Made by a program: the position numbers and the translations under genes. From the NCBI GenBank assembly GCA_947069175.1, contig CAMTDV010001633.1, positions 61,672,102 to 61,736,101 on the forward strand: a DNA stretch of 64,000 nt, given 5' to 3'. The stretch is from Scalesia atractyloides (Eukaryota > Streptophyta > Magnoliopsida > Asterales > Asteraceae). Below the pieces are notes generated by a model. That model ran no database searches. It was not told the origin of the DNA and was given only the letters and a program-made list of their open reading frames with translations. Below, piece after piece: positions 34,660 through 45,496 of the stretch; positions within the stretch are counted from its first letter, which is position 1; each line of letters begins with the position of its first letter.

Positions 34660-35230
34660 TCACTTGAAAACTTGAGAGATCGATTGGGGGCTAATTTGCA
34701 GCAACACTCCGCCTTTTTCATAGCAATCTCTCATAAAGTGATGTCTGATGTCAATGTGCTTTGTAGTTGAATGAGAAACTGGATTTTTAATGATATTTTC
34801 AGCAGCTTGACTGTCCAATTTGAGTGGAGTGTTTAGTGCAATGATACCAAAATCCAGCAACTGGTTTTGAAGCCACAAGAGTTGAGCAGTGCAGCTAGCA
34901 GCAGCAATATACTCTGCCTCAGCAATGGATGTTGAAACTGCAACCTGCTTTTTGCTTTGCCAAGACACTAGACAATCACCTAGGAATTCACATCCTCCTG
35001 ATGTGGACTTCCTTGTAGTTTTACACCCAGCAAAATCACTATCTAAAAAACCTGAAAGCTCAATATTCCCATTAGCTGGATGCCAGATACCAAGTGTGGG
35101 AGCACCTTTTATGTATCTGAATATCCTTTTTATAGCAATAAGGTCAGACTTTCTAGGTAATGCCTGTGATCTGGCATAAACACATGTTGCAAACATGATG
35201 TCTGGCCTGGATTTAGGTACAATAAAGACC
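34660..35230 (-). pseudogene. Copia RNase H
   Basis: RNase H removes RNA from the RNA/DNA hybrid. Seen: SGFLDSDFAGCKTTRKSTSG, SWQSKKQVAVSTSIAEAEYI, TKHIDIRHHFMRDCYEKGG, so the catalytic-type Asp and Glu positions are present. The usual tail after the HHFxRD motif is cut short. A frameshift separates it from the reverse transcriptase. Confidence 0.88.
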
Positions 35231-36228
35231 CAATCATGCTTCTCTAAAGAGTTTGATCAACAAGGTCATCTTTACCATCAATAGTGACTAGCTTGAAGGT
35301 TGCCATGGGTGTGCTACATGGTTTACAATCATTCATATCAAACTTGTTAAGCAGTTCTTTAACATACTTGTTTTGATGGATAAATTTACCATTGTGCAAT
35401 TGTTTAACTTGAAGACCAAGAAAACATTGGAGCTCACCCATTGCACTCATCTCAAACTCTGCTGCCATGAGTTTTCGAAACTCTTCACACATAGCAGTGC
35501 TTGTGGATCAAAAATGATGTCATCCACATAAATTTGGACAAGCATCAAATCTTTTCCTTTCCATTTTAAAAACAGGTTTTATCTATTTTACCTCTAGTAA
35601 ACCCTATGGATAAGAGAAAAGTGGATAGAGTTTCATACCAGGCTCTTGGTGCTTGTTTCAAGCCATACAATGCTTTGTTGAGCTTGTAGACATGATCAGG
35701 ATGGAATGCATCTTCAAAACCTGGAGGTTGACAGACATACACCTCTTCTTTGATTTTTCCATACAAAAATGCACTCTTTATATCCATTTGAAACACCTTT
35801 ATGTTGTGGTTAGCAGCAAAAGCTAAGAACAGGCGAATAGCTTCTAACCTTGCTACAGGAGCAAAAGTCTTATCATAGTCTATACCTTCTTCCTGTCTGT
35901 AGCCTTGAACCACGAGCCTTGCTTTGTTTTTGATAACAATACCCCTTTCATCAGTTTTGTTCTTGAAGAACCACTTTGTGCCAATTGGACTTACATCTTT
36001 TGGCAGTGGCACAAGCTCCCAAACTTGTTGTCTTTTGAACTGAAGGAGTTCTTCTTGCATGGCTTCTACCCAGCTGTTGTCTTTCAGTGCCTCTTGGTAC
36101 TTGGCTGGCTGTATGAGTGATAGAAAACCAGCAAAAAGACAAATATTTTGGGATTGGCTTCGTGTGAGCACCCCAGATTTGATGTTGCCAATAACTTGAT
36201 CTGCTGGATGGCTTTTGAGATAAATCAA
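35231..36228 (-). pseudogene. Copia reverse transcriptase
   Basis: Contains NKARLVVQGYRQEEGIDYDK, FAPVARLEAIRLFLAFAA, FQMDIKSAFLYGKIKEEVYV, LYGLKQAPRAWYETLS, and the catalytic YVDD at 35519-35530. Frames change at about 35560 and again around 35230-35500, so the domain is in at least two frames and cannot be made as one protein. Confidence 0.92.
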
Positions 36229-36863
36229 ATCACCTTGGTATGGAACAATAGCATTTTGAGGTGATGACTACAAATGTGTATCATCTTAGCTAACCTCTGC
36301 TGGTGAATTTGAAGTATCTGCCACTGATGAGAATGGTGGTGGTGGTATTGGGGGTATAGAGGTAACATTCTGATGATTTTGGTGCCCAGATGTAGGACTT
36401 TTATCAACAGATGTTTGATTTTGTGAACTGGCAGAGGTTTAAGGATCAACCACTGTTGACCCAGAAGTGGCAGAGTTTACACAAGAGCTTGTAGCACTTG
36501 ATCCTCTGTTTGAAGAATAGACTTTTGTTTGTGGAAGCACACAGTCATATCCTTGATCTTGATCTTCTTCAGATGATTGTGGTGTACCTGCATTGTCTAG
36601 CTTGATAGAAACATCAGCAAATGTGAATTTATCTATCAAAAAGCTCTGCAGGATTTGCTGGGATTTTCAGTGATGACAGTTCATTTAACTTCACATTCAA
36701 AGTTTCTTCAACACATTTTGTCCTAGAGTTAAAACTCTGTAGGCTTTGGCAGTGGTTTAGTATCCCAGAAAATAATCACAATCAATTTTGGCTGCAAAAT
36801 TAGATATAGAATCTTTTAAGTTCAAAATGAAGTATGGACAACCAAAAACTTTAAAATATGAAA
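36229..36863 (-). pseudogene. Copia integrase C-terminal/linker region, degraded
   Basis: Low-complexity, Ser/His/Gln-rich open frames (36225-36449 and 36439-36639) between integrase and reverse transcriptase, as usual in copia pol. Stops interrupt it. Confidence 0.6.
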
Positions 36864-37804
36864 TCAGAGGTTTGATTTTATACAAAATCTCATAGGCAGT
36901 CTTTGATGCCTGGGGTTAATCAAAACTCTGTTTTGAACATAGCAAGCAGTGTTTACAGCCTCCACCCAAAAGTACAAGGGTAAACCATAATCTGCTAGCA
37001 TAGTTCTTGCTGATTCAATTAAGGTTCTGTTTTTCCTTTCAACCACCCCATTTTGCTCTGGAGTTCTTGGAATGCTATATTGTCTAACAATTCCTTTTGA
37101 CTCACAAAAAGCATCCAACTCCCTATTTTTAAACTCTTTCCATTGTCACTTCTAAAGATTTTTACTGGAAGATCAAATTGCTTTTCTACTTGTTTGACAA
37201 AGTTTTGCAAAGTGCTTGCAGTTTCATCCTTAGAATGAAGAAAGAAGGTCCATGTAAACCTAGAGAAATCATCAACTATCACTAGGCAATACCTTTTGTG
37301 TTTTAAGCTCATGATTTGCACTAGGCCAAACAAGTCCATGTGCAACAGTTGTAAACACTGGCTTGTTTTGGACTCTTCAATTGATTTGAAAGAACTTTTA
37401 TGTTGTTTGCCTTTTAGACAGGAAACACAATGTTCGTCACAGGAAAATTGCTAGTGAGGCAAACCTCTTACAAGACTTTGTTTTGAGAGTGTGGTGATAG
37501 TTTTAAGATTTGTGTGTCCAAGTCTTCTATGCCATAACTTAGTCTCTTTGCTAGAAGCAACTGAGAATAGATATGTCCTAGACATAGGATTATCTTTTAG
37601 CATATCTACCACATACACATTCCCACTTCTGTGTGAAGTGAGTTGTGCTTTGCTCTCAGAAATGATTTGATCAATCCTTTTAACAACCTTTGGTCCCACA
37701 ATTTGACAAGTTTTCTTAGTGAAGAAGGATCCATACCCTCTGTCACTCATTTGTGAGACACTCAGAAAGTTAAATTTCAGATTGTCAATCAAATACACAT
37801 TCAA
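36864..37804 (-). pseudogene. Copia integrase
   Basis: The GAG-preintegrase zinc motif shows KLWHRRLGHTNLKTI and then CVSCLKGKQHK. The catalytic core shows LLHMDLFGLVQIMSLKHKRY (first Asp), IFRSDNGKSLKIGSW (second Asp) and TPEQNGVVERKNRTLIESAR (Glu). A stop follows RGLPH, and frame breaks occur near 37100, so it is dead. Integrase would insert element DNA into host chromosomes. Confidence 0.9.
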
Positions 37805-38003
37805 ACTTGAGTTTACCAGCCAGAACCGACCTAGACCCTAAAACCTTTCCCTTTGAGTTATTACCAAAAGATATATCACCCCCCATGAGCCATGAAGTCG
37901 TTGAGAAGGGCTCTACATCCTGTCATGTGCCTGGAACCTCCACTATCTACATACCATAAGCTATCAAGGCAAGTAGAGGGTCCCTGCACATTTAAGTAAA
38001 TAG
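37805..38003 (-). pseudogene. Copia aspartic protease
   Basis: The minus strand reads LWYVDSGGSRHMTG with the catalytic DSG at 37939-37947. Stops follow within 30 codons, before the part encoding NLKFNFLSVSQMSDRGY (37730-37800). Cleaves the Gag-Pol polyprotein in intact elements. Confidence 0.8.
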
Positions 38004-38004
38004 A

Positions 38005-39892
38005 TCAGTTAAGATTGGTCTCCAAAGCCAAAATGGCTTTGGATGGAGTCACAGATGGTCCAGCCTCAAGTCTAGGACAATCGTCAGTGGTTTGGAATTT
38101 TTCTTGTAACATCTGCTCTTGACCATTTCCTATCAGATGATTGTATCCATAAGGGTGCCTGTTTACTCTTTGCTTTGAAGGCTTTTTGTAACCTTCATAA
38201 GCGTGAGGAACCTTTTTATAAGTAGGTTGGCCATACGCTCTTGGAAATGAGTTTGAAGGTGGAGCATCTGTCACTTGCACCTCTCTTTGAACAGAGGTTT
38301 TGTTTAAGGCTTTGGTAACAGATGTTTCAATTGGTTCAAAACTCTGCTTGGATTTATTTCCAACAAAACTTGAACTTTCTCTTTCAAGTGCTTTTGCCTT
38401 GATCTTACCTTTTGTTCATAGTTTTTGAGATAGGCACACTGTTGAGTTGAGTGATTTGTTTTGCTGCAGATGGTGCATTTTGAAGAGTTTTTGATAACAT
38501 AAGTTTTAATGTCATAGGCTTTTAAAAGAAAACAATCTGCAGCCACATGATTTCTTATTTCACAAAATTCACAAAACAAGTTTTTAATCTTTACTCTTCT
38601 TTTCCTATCAGACTTTTTCTTAGCAGTGGTTGTAACCTCTGCTGGCACATCTTTGATAGGGATCACCAGTGCTTTTGGGGCTTTAAGGTAATCAGTGGTT
38701 GTGAAGCCCATTGGCTTAAAGTTCTCTAAGATATCACATTCATCTGTCCAGGTTGGTTTAAACTGATATTTTTCAATTTCTTTATCTTTTGTTGAAACCT
38801 CTGGTTTTTCCAAAACAATTTTGTTTCCAGCTTTATCTGTTATTTTTATCTCTTTACCAACCAAATTTGTAGGGACAACTTCAACCAACTCAGAATCAAT
38901 TTCAGCAACATTTTTCTCATTTTGGTCATAGGCTCTAAAACCTACACCAAACTTGATGTTACTCTTGATATGAGCATCAAGCATAATTTCATAACCTTTG
39001 CAGGACTCAACCCATTTTTCACAAGTGATTTGGGTTTCTTCTAACTCCTTTTTACAAACTTGGTATTTTTCTACCATAGTTTGGAGTTGGTCCTTGGTTA
39101 TACTTGATTCATGTCTTAGGCTACTCATTTCAGAATCTTTTTCACTTAACTTTGATTTTAACTCTTTAATCAGTTTTTCAAAATTAAGTTCATCTTCTAA
39201 AATTTTGTTTCTCAGGTTTTCATTCACCTTTTTGATGTTTGCAAAAGCAGTGATGCATTTGTCAGAACATAGATCTTTAAGGATCTGAGTGATACCTTTG
39301 TAGCAGCCACGAGAGCACAATCACACTCATCTTCACACACATCAATGTTCCATGGATCAGTAGGAGAGTTCTTTTCCTTATCAGCAACATTTTCTCTTTC
39401 TTCACTTGAAACCACTGTTTCATCACAAACTTGAACTTCATCAGATTTTGACACTATCTCCACAGATTCAACACCTTCAACAATTGTCTCCAAGGCCATT
39501 AAACAAAATTCTTGTTCAACATCATTTTTGGCCATTAAAGCAAGGTTTTCATCAGTCAAATCCTCAGGCAAACTGCTCCAGTCAACATAACTTTGTGTGA
39601 AAAAGCTTTGTTGACCAACCTCTGCTGGACTAGCAGTGGTTTGAGCAGGTTGTGTAACAATGGGTGCTTGTTGAACAAGCACTTGAGGATGAGATGGTGC
39701 CTGAACATATTGAATTTGTGGAGCAGTGGATTGAATATAATGCACTGGAACAGTGGTATATTGATGTGCAACATGGGCAGTGTTTTGAACATGTTGAGCA
39801 GGGGCATATTGGGAATAATGAGCAGTGTTTTGTGTGTGCTGAGGTCTAGGCCAGGATGAGTCACTATTGGTCCAGAACTTTGAGACCTGCAT
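38005..39892 (-). pseudogene. Copia gag-pol linker with coiled coil and second zinc region
   Basis: Three overlapping frames: 39224-39892 (Gln/Ala/His-rich, then acidic, ending with a Cys-rich CEDECDCALV), 38304-39320 (338 codons, coiled coil with LNFEKLIKELKSKLSEKDSE, then Cys/His motifs CEFCEIRNHVAADC and CTICSKTNHSTQQC), and 38005-38280. Such a long region between gag and protease is usual for large plant copia elements. The Cys/His pairs probably bind zinc and nucleic acid. Confidence 0.75.
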
Positions 39893-40980
39893 TCTTTGGC
39901 AAAGTGTCCTAGCCTATTACACTTATAACACTTGACTTTTGATTTATCCAGCCCAACCTTCAACCCCCCATGCAAACCTGGGAATTTTCTACCAGTTCTC
40001 TTATAAAATTTACTAGCCCTAACACTCAATAGGGCCAGTTGGTGCAAAATATCCATTTCCTCAAGATCAGAAGGTTTAATGGTGTTGTAATCATTCAGCT
40101 CAAAGGATAGATTGTCAGAGGTTTGGCTTTCCCCACTAGCAGTAAAAGCATAGTTGGGTGCATATGTTTCAGATCCAAAGTTCCCACCAGATGTAATATC
40201 TATATAGTGATCATAACTTTGGTCCTTACTGCTGCCAGAACCCTCTTCTTGGCCAAAAAGAGCTGTATTACCCAATGAGTAATCATCAGTCATTTTGCCA
40301 GAATCTTGCAACTTCTTATTCTGGTTTAACTCTCTCTCATAAGTGATGAGTATCCCATGAAGTTGTGTCAACGACATTTCTTTAAACCCAACAGATTTTC
40401 GCGTTACATAAGCTACCGTCTCCCACTTATCTGGTAACGATCTAAGGAAACGACTATTGAAAGTCGAAATAGGAAAAACCACGTTAACCAGTCTAAGTTC
40501 ACTGATGAGACAGCTGTAACGTTCAAATTATTGTGTTAGAGACTCTCTTTTCATGTGACAAAACGTTTCATATTGTTGATTTAGAACTTCTCTATTACTT
40601 TCTATTGCTTCCTCAGTCCCACCGAATTGCTCCTTAAGTGCATCCCATAACTCCTTTGCACTATTGCAATGGAGTAGACCAGCATAAATTTCATTGGGTA
40701 AGGCCGAAGCAACTATGCTAAATGCCTTAGCATCCAATTCAATTTTCTGGAAATCCTGCTCCGAAAAGTTTTCAGGATTTTTTGGCACTTGTTTGGTTGG
40801 ATCCTCTGTGCTTGGAACCATTGGAACGTGAGGTCCATAAGCAACAGATCTCCAGAAACCGGTGTTTTGCTAAGCAAGGATGTGACCCATCCATCGTTGC
40901 CAAATGAAATATCCATTTCTTTTGAGCATCGACGGTTTGAACAAGGAACCAGAATTGGCATCCTGTGTGTTTTGAGACAT
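39893..40980 (-). pseudogene. Copia gag with CCHC zinc knuckle
   Basis: Starts at the ATG at 40980 (MSQNTQDANSGSLFKP). Contains ALPNEIYAGLLHCNSAKELW and the UBN2-type FNSRFLRSLPDKWETVAY, then the knuckle CYKCNRLGHFAKEC. Stops occur after GHILA and after ESLTQ, each followed by continuation in frame or in a neighbouring frame. It forms the particle in intact elements. Confidence 0.88.
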
Positions 40981-41124
40981 TATCAGTTGATTTTTCACAG
41001 ATTTTGTTTTAAGAACTTTAAACGTAATAAAACTCTAAACATCAAGCTAAAAACAACCAAACTGATTAGCAAGAGAGCTGATCTGTTCGAACCAAATCGA
41101 TTGTTAGATCGAATTTGATGAATC

Positions 41125-41140
41125 AAGCTCTGATACCAAT
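41125..41140 (-). other. Primer-binding site of minus-strand copia
   Basis: The minus strand reads attggtatcagagctt directly after the 5' LTR, a perfect tggtatcagagc initiator tRNA-Met match. Confidence 0.9.
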
Positions 41141-41764
41141 TGTTAGGATCTAAGTTTGAATTACTTGTAGTTTTTGTTTCAAAAATGGAAAATGATTAAA
41201 TTAAAAGATATGCAGCGGAATAAGATGGAAAACTTTTACTACAAGCAATGGTCGTTTGTTTTCATCACCACCATGCTTTCAAGTTGATTAACTTGCATGT
41301 GATTCACAAACTCCCCCTAAGCCTTTGCAATTACAGTTTGGTAATGAGAAAATGCAGAGAAGATGATATGCAAAAGTTTATCTTTTAAGAGACAAGTTTA
41401 AAGGTTACATGAGTTGCCTATTTATACTAACTATCTAACCTCTGAGCATCTTTGATGACTTCAGAGTTGATAGTGACAGGAAACTAATATGTAACTAACT
41501 CTAAACACTGCTTATACTAACTATCAGTGCTTGGCACTGTTACATTGATTAACTAAACTAATGACTAAAGTCTGATCACTATCCTCTGTCCCTTGTTAAC
41601 TCTGGCAGACCTTGATTTGTGAAGGCAGATGGTAGGATGAGCAGTCTTTATAGAAAACAGTGTAAGTACATCAAAGGTTGTAACCTCTGATAGTTGAACC
41701 AAAGCTCGGATAGTGTTATTTGGCTTTATATCATCTGTTCCTTTCATAGGGTTCAATCCCAACA
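41141..41764 (-). repeat. 5' LTR of minus-strand copia
   Basis: 624 bp, tgttaggatc to atcccaaca on the plus strand. TATA at 41417-41426 (minus-strand tataaatagg). Differences from the partner LTR are few. Confidence 0.93.
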
Positions 41765-41769
41765 TCGAG

Positions 41770-42811
41770 GAAGCGTAAGGCTTCTCAAAACTTTGTTGTT
41801 ACTGCACAACCTGCTCCTAACCAACAAGCTCAGCCTCTTGTGAGGAAACCGTACGCTGGTACTGCACCGTTGTGCAACCGATGCAATGATTACCACCAAG
41901 TTCATCTACCATGCCGTTAGTGTACCTCCTGTGGAAAACTTGTTCATTTGGCCAACATTTGTCGATCTGTTCCAAATCCAGCTGTTCAGAACCCCGTACA
42001 ACCCCAAGCCAACCCTGCCAGACCTCCATTCCCACCTGGTTCTTGCTATAACTGTGGCGAGATGGGTCACTATAGAAACAACTGCCCGAGGCTAGCAAAT
42101 TCTAATCCCGCTCGTGGACGAGCATTTAACATCAACGTCAACGAGGCTCGTGTTGATAATGAAGTTGTTAACGTTACGTTCCTTGTCAACAATCATCCTA
42201 CTTCAGTTCTTTTTGATTCGGGTGCCGATAGAAGTTTTGTGTCCTTATCTTTTGAACCCTTGCTTTCCATGCCGAGAACTAAACTAAGAAAGCCCTTGAC
42301 AGTCGAAATAGCTAGTGGCGAACCCCTTAAACTTGATTCTGTCATTCTTGATTGTCAATTGAACCTCAATAACCACCTATTTGCCACTAACCTCACGTCG
42401 ATGCAACTTGGAAGTTTCGACATCATTATAGGAATGGATTGGTTAACTAAACACCATGCTAAGGTGATCTGTTTTGACAAGATTATTCGTATACCTCTTC
42501 CCTCTGGTGAAGTCTTGGAAGTTCGTGGTGAAAAACCCGTTAGTAACCTTAAACTCATGACATGTACCGAAGCCCAAAAATACCTACAAAAGAACTATGT
42601 AGCCTTCCGGGCACATATCATAGAGGAGAAAGGAAAAGGCAAAATTGTTCAAGACATCCCCGTTGTTCGAGATTATCCTAAGGTCTTTCCTGAAGAACTA
42701 CCTGGTTCATCCCTAGCACGTCAAGTTGAGTTCCTATTAACCTTGTACCTGGTGCCAACCCTATTGCTAAATCTCCTTACACCGTCTGAGATGCAAGAGT
42801 TATCGAAATAA
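41770..42811 (+). pseudogene. Gypsy gag zinc fingers and aspartic protease
   Basis: Continues the gypsy gag after the copia insertion. Two Cys/His groups: LCNRCNDYHQVHLPC with CTSCGKLVHLANIC (a stop lies between them), and the knuckle CYNCGEMGHYRNNC. The retropepsin domain follows with VLFDSGADRSFVSLSF and FDIIIGMDWLTKHHAKV. The open frame from 41948 runs 287 codons into the start of the reverse transcriptase. The protease is the best-kept gypsy domain. Confidence 0.9.
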
Positions 42812-44071
42812 CTTCAAGAGTTATCTGACAAAGGATTCATTCGTCCGAGCTATTCACCGTGGGGCGCTCCTGTCCTATTTGTGAAAAAGAAGGATGGATC
42901 TTTTCGTATGTGTATCGATTACCGTGAGCTCAACAAAGTCACAATCAAAAATCGATATCCCCTACCTCGCATTGACGACCTTTTTGATCAACTACAAGGT
43001 GCTACATGTTTTTCGAAGATCGATTTGCGTTCTAGGTATCATCAGCTTCGTGTACTCGACGAAGATATTCCCAAAACTGCTTTCCGCACACGATATGGTC
43101 ACTACGAGTTTACTGTCATGCATTTCGGTTTGACAAATGCTCCAGCTGTTTCCATGGACTTGATGAATCGGGTTTGTAAACCTTATTTAGACAAGTTCAT
43201 CACTGTTTTCATCGACGACATCCTCATTTATTCCAAGTCTCGAGCCGAACACGAACAACATCTTCGATTAACAAAGGAACTACTAAAGAAGGAACAACTT
43301 TATGCCAAATTCTCCAAATGCGAGTTTTAGCTAAAAGAAGTTCTATTCTTGGGATACATAGTTAACGAGCAAGGTATACACGTGGATCCTTCCAAAATCA
43401 CTGCGATTAAAGATTGGAACACACCCACTACTTCCACGGAAGTTCGCTTTTTTTCTTGGTCTTGCTGGATATTATGGTCGATTCATCGCGAACATCTCAA
43501 AGATCGTGGTTACCTCACTACTTTAACTCAAAAGAATAAGCCTTTTGAGTGGGGACCCAAACAAGAGGAAGCCTTTCAAACTCTGAAACAAAATCTCTGT
43601 GATTCTCCTATGTTATCTTTACCCGATGGGAACGATGATTTTGTTGTCTACTGTGACGCATCGAACCTTGTCCTTGGTTGTGTTCTCATGCAACAAGATA
43701 AAGTCATAGCTTATGCGTCAAGACAATTGAAAATCCACGAGAAGAACTACACGACTCATGATCTTGAGTTAGGTGCTATAGTATTTGCTCTCAAAATTTG
43801 GAGACATTACCTTTATGGTACAAAATGTGTGGTTTTCACAGACCACAAAAGTCTCCAACATATATTCAATCAAAAGGAGCTGAATATGAGGCAACGACGC
43901 TGGGTCGAACTATTAAACGACTACGATTGCGAAATTCGTTACCATCCTGGCAAGGCGAATGTGGTAGCTGATGCACTAAGTCGTAAGGAACATGTCAAGC
44001 TTCATTGTCTTCGAATTCAATCTGATATTCAGACACGTATCCTTCAAGCAGAACACACATGTGTGAACTAA
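42812..44071 (+). pseudogene. Gypsy reverse transcriptase and RNase H
   Basis: RT: DGSFRMCIDYRELNKVTIKN, KTAFRTRYGHYEFTVMHFGL, and the active-site FIDDILIYS at about 43208-43234. RNase H: DDFVVYCDASNLVLGCVLMQ, TTHDLELGAIVFALKIWRHY, FTDHKSLQHIF, VADALSRKEH. Lesions: TAA after MQELSK (about 42809), TAG after SKCEF (43328-43330), and a frameshift around 43440-43500 where the connection region becomes unreadable. Confidence 0.93.
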
Positions 44072-45480
44072 AGTTTGTTGAAAAATGAGCTACCTCAAAA
44101 TCTCGAACTTCAACTCAAAACCAAAGACAATGGATGACTCTATTATTTGAACCGTTTGTGGGTTTTAAGTCAAGATAATCTCCGCACCTTATTGATGGAC
44201 AAAGCTCATAAGTCTTGTTATTTAATCCATCCTGGTGTAGACAAAATATACAAGGACCTCCGTACCCAGTATTGGTGGCCGGGTATGAAATCAAACATTT
44301 CCTTGTATGTATCAAAATGCCTAACTTGTCTTAAAGTCAAGGCTGACCATCAACGTCCATCTAGTTTGCTTGAACAACCAGAAATACCGATATGGAAATG
44401 GGAGAATATTGCGATGGATCTCATTACTAAACTACCGCACAATCTAGAGGTTATGATGCTATTTGGGTAATCATCGATCGTCTAACAAAGTCATCACACT
44501 TTTTGGCAATTCGTGAGGATTACTTTGCTGACAAACTCGCCAAGATCGATGTCGATGAGATTGTATCTCGTCATGGTGTTCCTTTGGACATCATATATGA
44601 CAGAGATGCTCGGTTCTCATCTCACTTTTGGAAGACCATGCAACTGCTATGGGAACCAAACTCAATCTGAGCACTGCTTATCATCCTCAAACAGATTGAC
44701 AAACCGTAAGAACAATTCAAACATTGGAGGATATGCTTAGAGCATGCATGATCGACTTTGGTTGTAGTTGGGATTCGCATCTACTGTTGTTTGAATTCTC
44801 CTACAACAATAGTTATCATGCCAGCATCGACATGGCGCCTTTCGAAGCTTTATACGGTCAAAAATGTCGTTCGCCTGTCTGTTGGAATGAAATTGGAAAG
44901 TCTCGGTGATCTGAACTTATTCATGACACAACAGACAAAGTTAAGAAAATAAGCGATAACCTTCTGATAGTTAAAAGCTGTTAAAAGAGTTACGCGGACA
45001 AGCGATGCAAGCCCTTGGAATTCCAAGTTGGTGATCACGTCCTACTAAGGTATCCCCTTGGAAAGGAGTGGTTAGATTTGGAAATAAAGGAAAACTTGCA
45101 CCACGATACGTTGGACCATTCAAGATTGTTGAGAGAATTGGAAAAGTGGCCTACCGACTTGAGCTACCTCCTAAACTTGGGAACGTTCACTCAACATTTC
45201 ACGTGTCCAATCTAAAGAAATATTTAGCAGACGCAAATCTTCACATCCCTCTCGACGAATTTCATGTTGATGACACTATGCACTTTGTCGAGAAACTCGT
45301 GGAGATTTTGGACCGTGAAGTCAAGAAACTTAAGCGACGACGAATACCGATAGTCAAAGTTCGCTAGGAATCCAAATGTGGCCCAGAATTTACTTAGGAA
45401 CAAGAGGATCAAATGAAAGTGAAATACCCACATCTGTTTCCACAAGTTTTCTCTAATTAAATTTCAGGACGAAATTTCCT
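44072..45480 (+). pseudogene. Gypsy integrase, broken, catalytic Glu lost
   Basis: The HHCC part shows DKAHKSCYLIHPGVDKIY and CLTCLKVKADHQRP. The core shows WENIAMDLITKLP (first Asp) and GVPLDIIYDRDARFSSHFW (second Asp). The position normally holding the catalytic Glu reads QTVRTIQTLED, with GTA at 44706-44708, two codons after an in-frame TGA. C-terminal GPFKIVERIGKVAYRLELPP and STFHVSNLKKYLADANLHIP are clear, and the end is interrupted by a TAG at 45365-45367 and further stops. Frameshifts lie at about 44450, 44640-44740 and 45000-45060. Confidence 0.9.
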
Positions 45481-45496
45481 AAAGTAAGGGAGACGG
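45481..45496 (+). other. Polypurine tract of gypsy element
   Basis: aaagtaagggagacgg immediately precedes the right LTR, after the typical ttcaggacgaaatttcc phrase. Confidence 0.8.

Larger units (their letters stand above)
30536..41764 (-). mobile_element. Complete Ty1/copia element, Sirevirus-like, 11.2 kb
   Basis: Both LTRs (30536-31164 and 41141-41764), a tcgag target duplication, PBS next to the right LTR and polypurine tract next to the left LTR give minus orientation. Order: gag, linker with a second zinc-finger region, protease, integrase, reverse transcriptase, RNase H, then a long extra ORF region (31426-34641) before the 3' LTR. This order and size suit the Sirevirus/Maximus group; lineage is inference. 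Stops and frameshifts break most coding regions, so it is not autonomous. Confidence 0.9.

Noticed and set aside
36225..36449. His-rich frame resembling a metal-binding protein
   Set aside because: It is a shifted reading of the copia integrase-RT linker.
31877..39859. Plus-strand open frames of 60-96 codons across the minus-strand copia
   Set aside because: Antisense shadows of gag, pol and the extra ORF; their composition follows the complementary coding strand.
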